Assembly: GCA_002392325.1 (NCBI GenBank)
Contig: DGGS01000068.1
Location: forward strand, 1-15,616
Reading direction: 5' to 3'
Length of the DNA: 15,616 bases
Source: Bacteroidales bacterium UBA3868
Lineage (GTDB): Bacteria > Bacteroidota > Bacteroidia > Bacteroidales > WCHB1-69
Shown here: positions 13,447 to 15,616 of the stretch, piece after piece
Layout: each line of letters opens with the position of its first letter
Position numbering within the stretch: the first letter of the stretch is position 1
Notes under the pieces: model-generated
Databases searched by the model: none
Told to the model about the DNA's origin: nothing
The model's input: the letters and a program-made list of their open reading frames with translations, nothing else
Translations under genes and position numbers: made by a program

Positions 13447-14958
13447 ATGACCGAATCAACCATCATATCGAAAATCTGGAATATGGCCAACGTCCTTCGC
13501 GACGATGGCGTAAGTTATGGCGACTATTTGGAGCAAATCACCTATCTACTTTTCCTGAAGATGGCTGACGAGATGAACCGTCCGCCCTACAACAAAGGAT
13601 TGAGGTTCCCACACTTGAAGGACGCCGAAGGCAAGGAGATTGCCGATGGCGAAATGTGCGATTGGGAAACGCTCACAAGCAAGCGTGGTGCTGAATTGGA
13701 AGCCTACTATGTGCAGATGCTTCGCAGCCTTGCCACCGAAAAAGGAATGCTTGGGCAGATTTACACCAAGAGCCAGAACAAAATCCAGGACCCTGCCAAA
13801 CTGTTGCGCGTCATTGAGATGATAAACCGCGAAAACTGGTCGTTGATGGGTTCCGATGTGAAGGGCAAGATTTACGAGGGTTTGCTCGAAAAGAACGCCG
13901 AAGATACCAAAAGCGGTGCGGGACAATATTTTACGCCCCGTGCCTTGATTCGCGCAATGGTGGCGTGCGTGCGTCCCAAGCCCGAAAAGACCATCATCGA
14001 CCCAGCCTGCGGCACGGGCGGTTTTTTCCTTGCCGCCTACGATTATATTGCAGGTCAGCCGCTCAACAAAGACCAGAAACTCTTTTTGAAGAAAAAGACC
14101 TTCTTCGGTAACGAGATTGTGGCCAACACCCGCCGCCTGTGTCTGATGAACCTATATCTGCACAACATCGGCGAGCTCGACAGCGAAGACTTTATCTCGC
14201 CCAACGACGCCCTTGTGTCCGACACAGGCAACCGCTACGATTATGTGCTCACCAATCCGCCTTTCGGCAAAAAGAGCAGTATCACCATCACCAACGAGGA
14301 CGGCGAAGTGGAAAGGGAGGATTTGAGCTACAACCGTCAGGATTTTTGGGAGACCACCTCCAACAAGCAGTTGAATTTCCTTCAGCATATCAAGACCTTG
14401 CTGAAAATCAACGGTCAGGCGGCGGTCGTCTTGCCCGACAATGTGCTTTTTGAAGGTGGAGCGGGCGAGGAAATCCGCAAGCAACTGATGAAAACCACCG
14501 AACTGCACACTATTCTGCGTCTGCCGACTGGCATCTTCTACGCCAATGGCGTGAAAGCCAACGTTCTTTTCTTCGACAACCGTCCGGCAAGCAAAGAGGT
14601 GCAGACTCGAGACATTTGGTTTTACGACTATCGCACTAACATCCACCACACCCTGAAGAAATCACCGCTCACGTTTGAGGATTTGGCCGACTTCATTAAG
14701 TGCTACAATCCCGAAAACCGCAACCTGCGCACCGAGACGTGGAGCGAGGCGAATCCCGAGGGCCGTTGGCGCAAGTTCACCTACGATGAAATCATCGCCC
14801 GCGACAAGACCAATCTCGACATTTTCTGGATCAAGGACAAGAGCCTAACCGACCTCGACAACTTGCCTGAGCCTGATGAGATTGCGGCTGAGATTATTGA
14901 CAATCTGGAAGAAGGAATTGCAAGTTTCAGAAAGGTGCTGGAAATGAGTGGGAAATAG
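13447..14958 (+). CDS. hsdM: Type I restriction-modification methyltransferase (M) subunit
   Basis: The N6-adenine methyltransferase subunit, which with HsdS modifies host DNA and forms the core of the restriction complex. The protein is 503 residues. Residues 1-140 are the typical HsdM N-terminal helical domain (ISKIWNMANVLRDDGVSYGDYLEQ). The catalytic domain follows: GAGQYFTPRALI (about 157-168), SAM-binding motif I DPACGTGGFFLAA (about 185-197), and the NPPF catalytic motif (about 270-273). No lesion is seen. The ATG at 13447 gives the family-standard N-terminus. An ATG at 13420, overlapping the DUF3307 stop region, would add nine atypical residues. It has no promoter of its own in view and appears to depend on the satD promoter. 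It is the last gene of the island, an unusual place for hsdM, which normally adjoins hsdS directly. Confidence 0.95.
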   Translation: MTESTIISKIWNMANVLRDDGVSYGDYLEQITYLLFLKMADEMNRPPYNKGLRFPHLKDAEGKEIADGEMCDWETLTSKRGAELEAYYVQMLRSLATEKGMLGQIYTKSQNKIQDPAKLLRVIEMINRENWSLMGSDVKGKIYEGLLEKNAEDTKSGAGQYFTPRALIRAMVACVRPKPEKTIIDPACGTGGFFLAAYDYIAGQPLNKDQKLFLKKKTFFGNEIVANTRRLCLMNLYLHNIGELDSEDFISPNDALVSDTGNRYDYVLTNPPFGKKSSITITNEDGEVEREDLSYNRQDFWETTSNKQLNFLQHIKTLLKINGQAAVVLPDNVLFEGGAGEEIRKQLMKTTELHTILRLPTGIFYANGVKANVLFFDNRPASKEVQTRDIWFYDYRTNIHHTLKKSPLTFEDLADFIKCYNPENRNLRTETWSEANPEGRWRKFTYDEIIARDKTNLDIFWIKDKSLTDLDNLPEPDEIAAEIIDNLEEGIASFRKVLEMSGK

Positions 14959-14986
14959 TCCTTTCAAGGGCTCAACTATATTTTTC
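14957..14986 (+). terminator. Likely terminator after hsdM
   Basis: AGTCCT and AGGGCT (six pairs, one G-T) flank a TTCA loop at 14957-14972, starting in the hsdM stop codon. The stretch ATATTTTT follows at 14978-14985. It lies between convergent genes and is modest in strength. Confidence 0.5.
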
Positions 14987-15166
14987 CCCCACTATCCTTT
15001 GCATTACTACCGCGCAAGAGGTGTCGCCGGTAACGGACATGACCGTGCGGCCCATGTCGATGATACGGTCAATGCCGGAGACTACGGCCACACACCCCAC
15101 GGGGATGCCTGCTGAGGTGAACACGAGGGCGATGCCGATTTGGGCGGTGAGGGAGATTTTTTTCAT
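14972..15166 (-). pseudogene. Internally deleted remnant of a DAACS (Na+/H+-dicarboxylate) symporter gene
   Basis: A 64-codon open frame that joins the usual N-terminus of a dicarboxylate/amino-acid:cation symporter (MKKISLTAQIGIALV) straight to its C-terminal end (SAGIPVGCVAV, SGIDRIIDMGRT, SVTGDT, QRIVGEK). In intact members, IDRI(I/L)DM.RT...VTGD lies in the last transmembrane region, which carries substrate- and cation-binding residues. Full-length members are roughly 400-440 residues, so about 350 central residues are missing, yet the frame is kept. It begins 24 bp after the stop of the alpha-2-macroglobulin gene on the same strand, with AGAGAAGA-like purines before the ATG. It cannot form a transporter. 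Whether the short peptide is made is unknown. Confidence 0.7.
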
Positions 15167-15190
15167 AGTGTCTTCTCTATGCGATGATTA

Positions 15191-15616
15191 TCATTTTACG
15201 CTTACCCGGATTCCTTCGCTATGCGAGGTGAACTCCGGCGCATACATGCATTGGATGGTAGTGAGGCCGTTGCTGTAGGTGCCCGTCATCGTGGCTACCA
15301 GCGTATACTCGAACACGTAGGTGCCCTTGGGCAGGTAGTCGATGAAGAAGTTGGTGGAAGCATCCTTGGTGCACTCGTAATACCACAAGCCGTCCTGATG
15401 ACGGTAGCCCGACAGCACATTTGTGGGCTCGAAACATGCCGCGCGCATATCCTTCAGATGCACATACTCCATGTCGCGGTCGGTGCGGATTTCCACACGC
15501 ACGCGCACTTTGTCACCCGCCTTCAGCGGAGACTCTTCTGTGATGGCTGTCAACACCTCTCCGCGCTCGCCCAGTTCCACCTTGTACAGTTGTTTCTGTA
15601 TGCTGAAGTTGCCGTC
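15191..15616 (-). CDS. Alpha-2-macroglobulin family protein, C-terminal part (cut by window end)
   Basis: The last 142 residues of a large bacterial alpha-2-macroglobulin-like protein. The frame is open to the window edge (DGNFSIQKQLYKVELGE before the internal GTG at 15580), so most of the gene lies outside. The segment shows the highly conserved C-terminus of the Bacteroidales members: LKAGDKVRVRVEIRTDRDMEYVH, AACFEP, KDASTNFFIDYLPKGTYVFEY and QCMYAPEFTSHSEG. These long periplasmic or surface lipoproteins are thought to trap or inhibit proteases; the C-terminal part is the receptor-binding-like beta-sandwich region. The gene ends with TGA at 15191-15193. It converges on hsdM and marks the return to core chromosome beyond the RM island. 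Confidence 0.85.
   Translation of the reverse strand, partial: DGNFSIQKQLYKVELGERGEVLTAITEESPLKAGDKVRVRVEIRTDRDMEYVHLKDMRAACFEPTNVLSGYRHQDGLWYYECTKDASTNFFIDYLPKGTYVFEYTLVATMTGTYSNGLTTIQCMYAPEFTSHSEGIRVSVK

Noticed and set aside
1..15616. tRNA, rRNA, insertion sequences, integrase or att sites for the island
   Set aside because: I looked for cloverleaf segments, transposase or recombinase motifs, and flanking direct repeats around the island and saw none that were convincing.

Overview
This window reads as chromosomal DNA of a member of the Bacteroidota, most likely the Bacteroidales. Four intergenic sites match the phylum-specific -7 promoter element (TAnnTTTG). There are two FISUMP-type secreted proteins, a T9SS-sorting-like domain, and the C-terminus of a Bacteroides-type alpha-2-macroglobulin. 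The genes lack clear Shine-Dalgarno sequences. Species cannot be named from the sequence alone.

Left flank (1-3545): a YfcC-family anaerobic C4-dicarboxylate-type carrier, cut at its 5' end by the window, is followed by a FISUMP secreted protein that carries an internal T9SS-sorting-like domain. Next comes a short, still recognisable remnant of a second yfcC gene, then a small secreted FISUMP-like protein. A 319-bp spacer (3546-3864) leads to the hsdR promoter.

Central island (about 3846-14985): a complete type I restriction-modification system in which every subunit gene is separated by accessory genes, all on the + strand. The order is hsdR, HigB-type toxin, HigA/ImmA-IrrE antitoxin, a 760-residue Ser/Thr kinase, hsdS (overlapping the kinase by 8 bp), an array of six 22-bp quasi-palindromes and a promoter, a SatD-family protein, a DUF3307 membrane protein, and hsdM. 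Three near-identical promoters (TATCTTTGC) suggest three transcription units: hsdR alone; toxin-antitoxin-kinase-hsdS; and satD-DUF3307-hsdM. The kinase and the two target-recognition domains of hsdS are AT-rich. hsdR, hsdM and the conserved parts of hsdS are richer in GC, as if accessory cassettes had been loaded into an older RM scaffold.

The least described part is the satD-DUF3307 pair. The SatD N-terminus can be aligned by eye with class III nucleotidyl cyclases: two metal-binding-type Asp 41 residues apart and a conserved Arg, but Tyr where the catalytic Asn is expected. Its C-terminus is a helix-turn-helix. The partner is a polytopic membrane protein with many conserved polar residues. 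The operator-like array lies directly on their promoter, so SatD may repress its own operon, including the methyltransferase gene. A cyclase-like protein plus a membrane protein also resembles Pycsar-type signalling. Both ideas are inference.

Right flank (14957-15616, minus strand): the 3' end of an alpha-2-macroglobulin-family gene, then a 64-codon, internally deleted remnant of a DAACS dicarboxylate symporter. Deleted transporter remnants therefore occur on both sides of the RM island.
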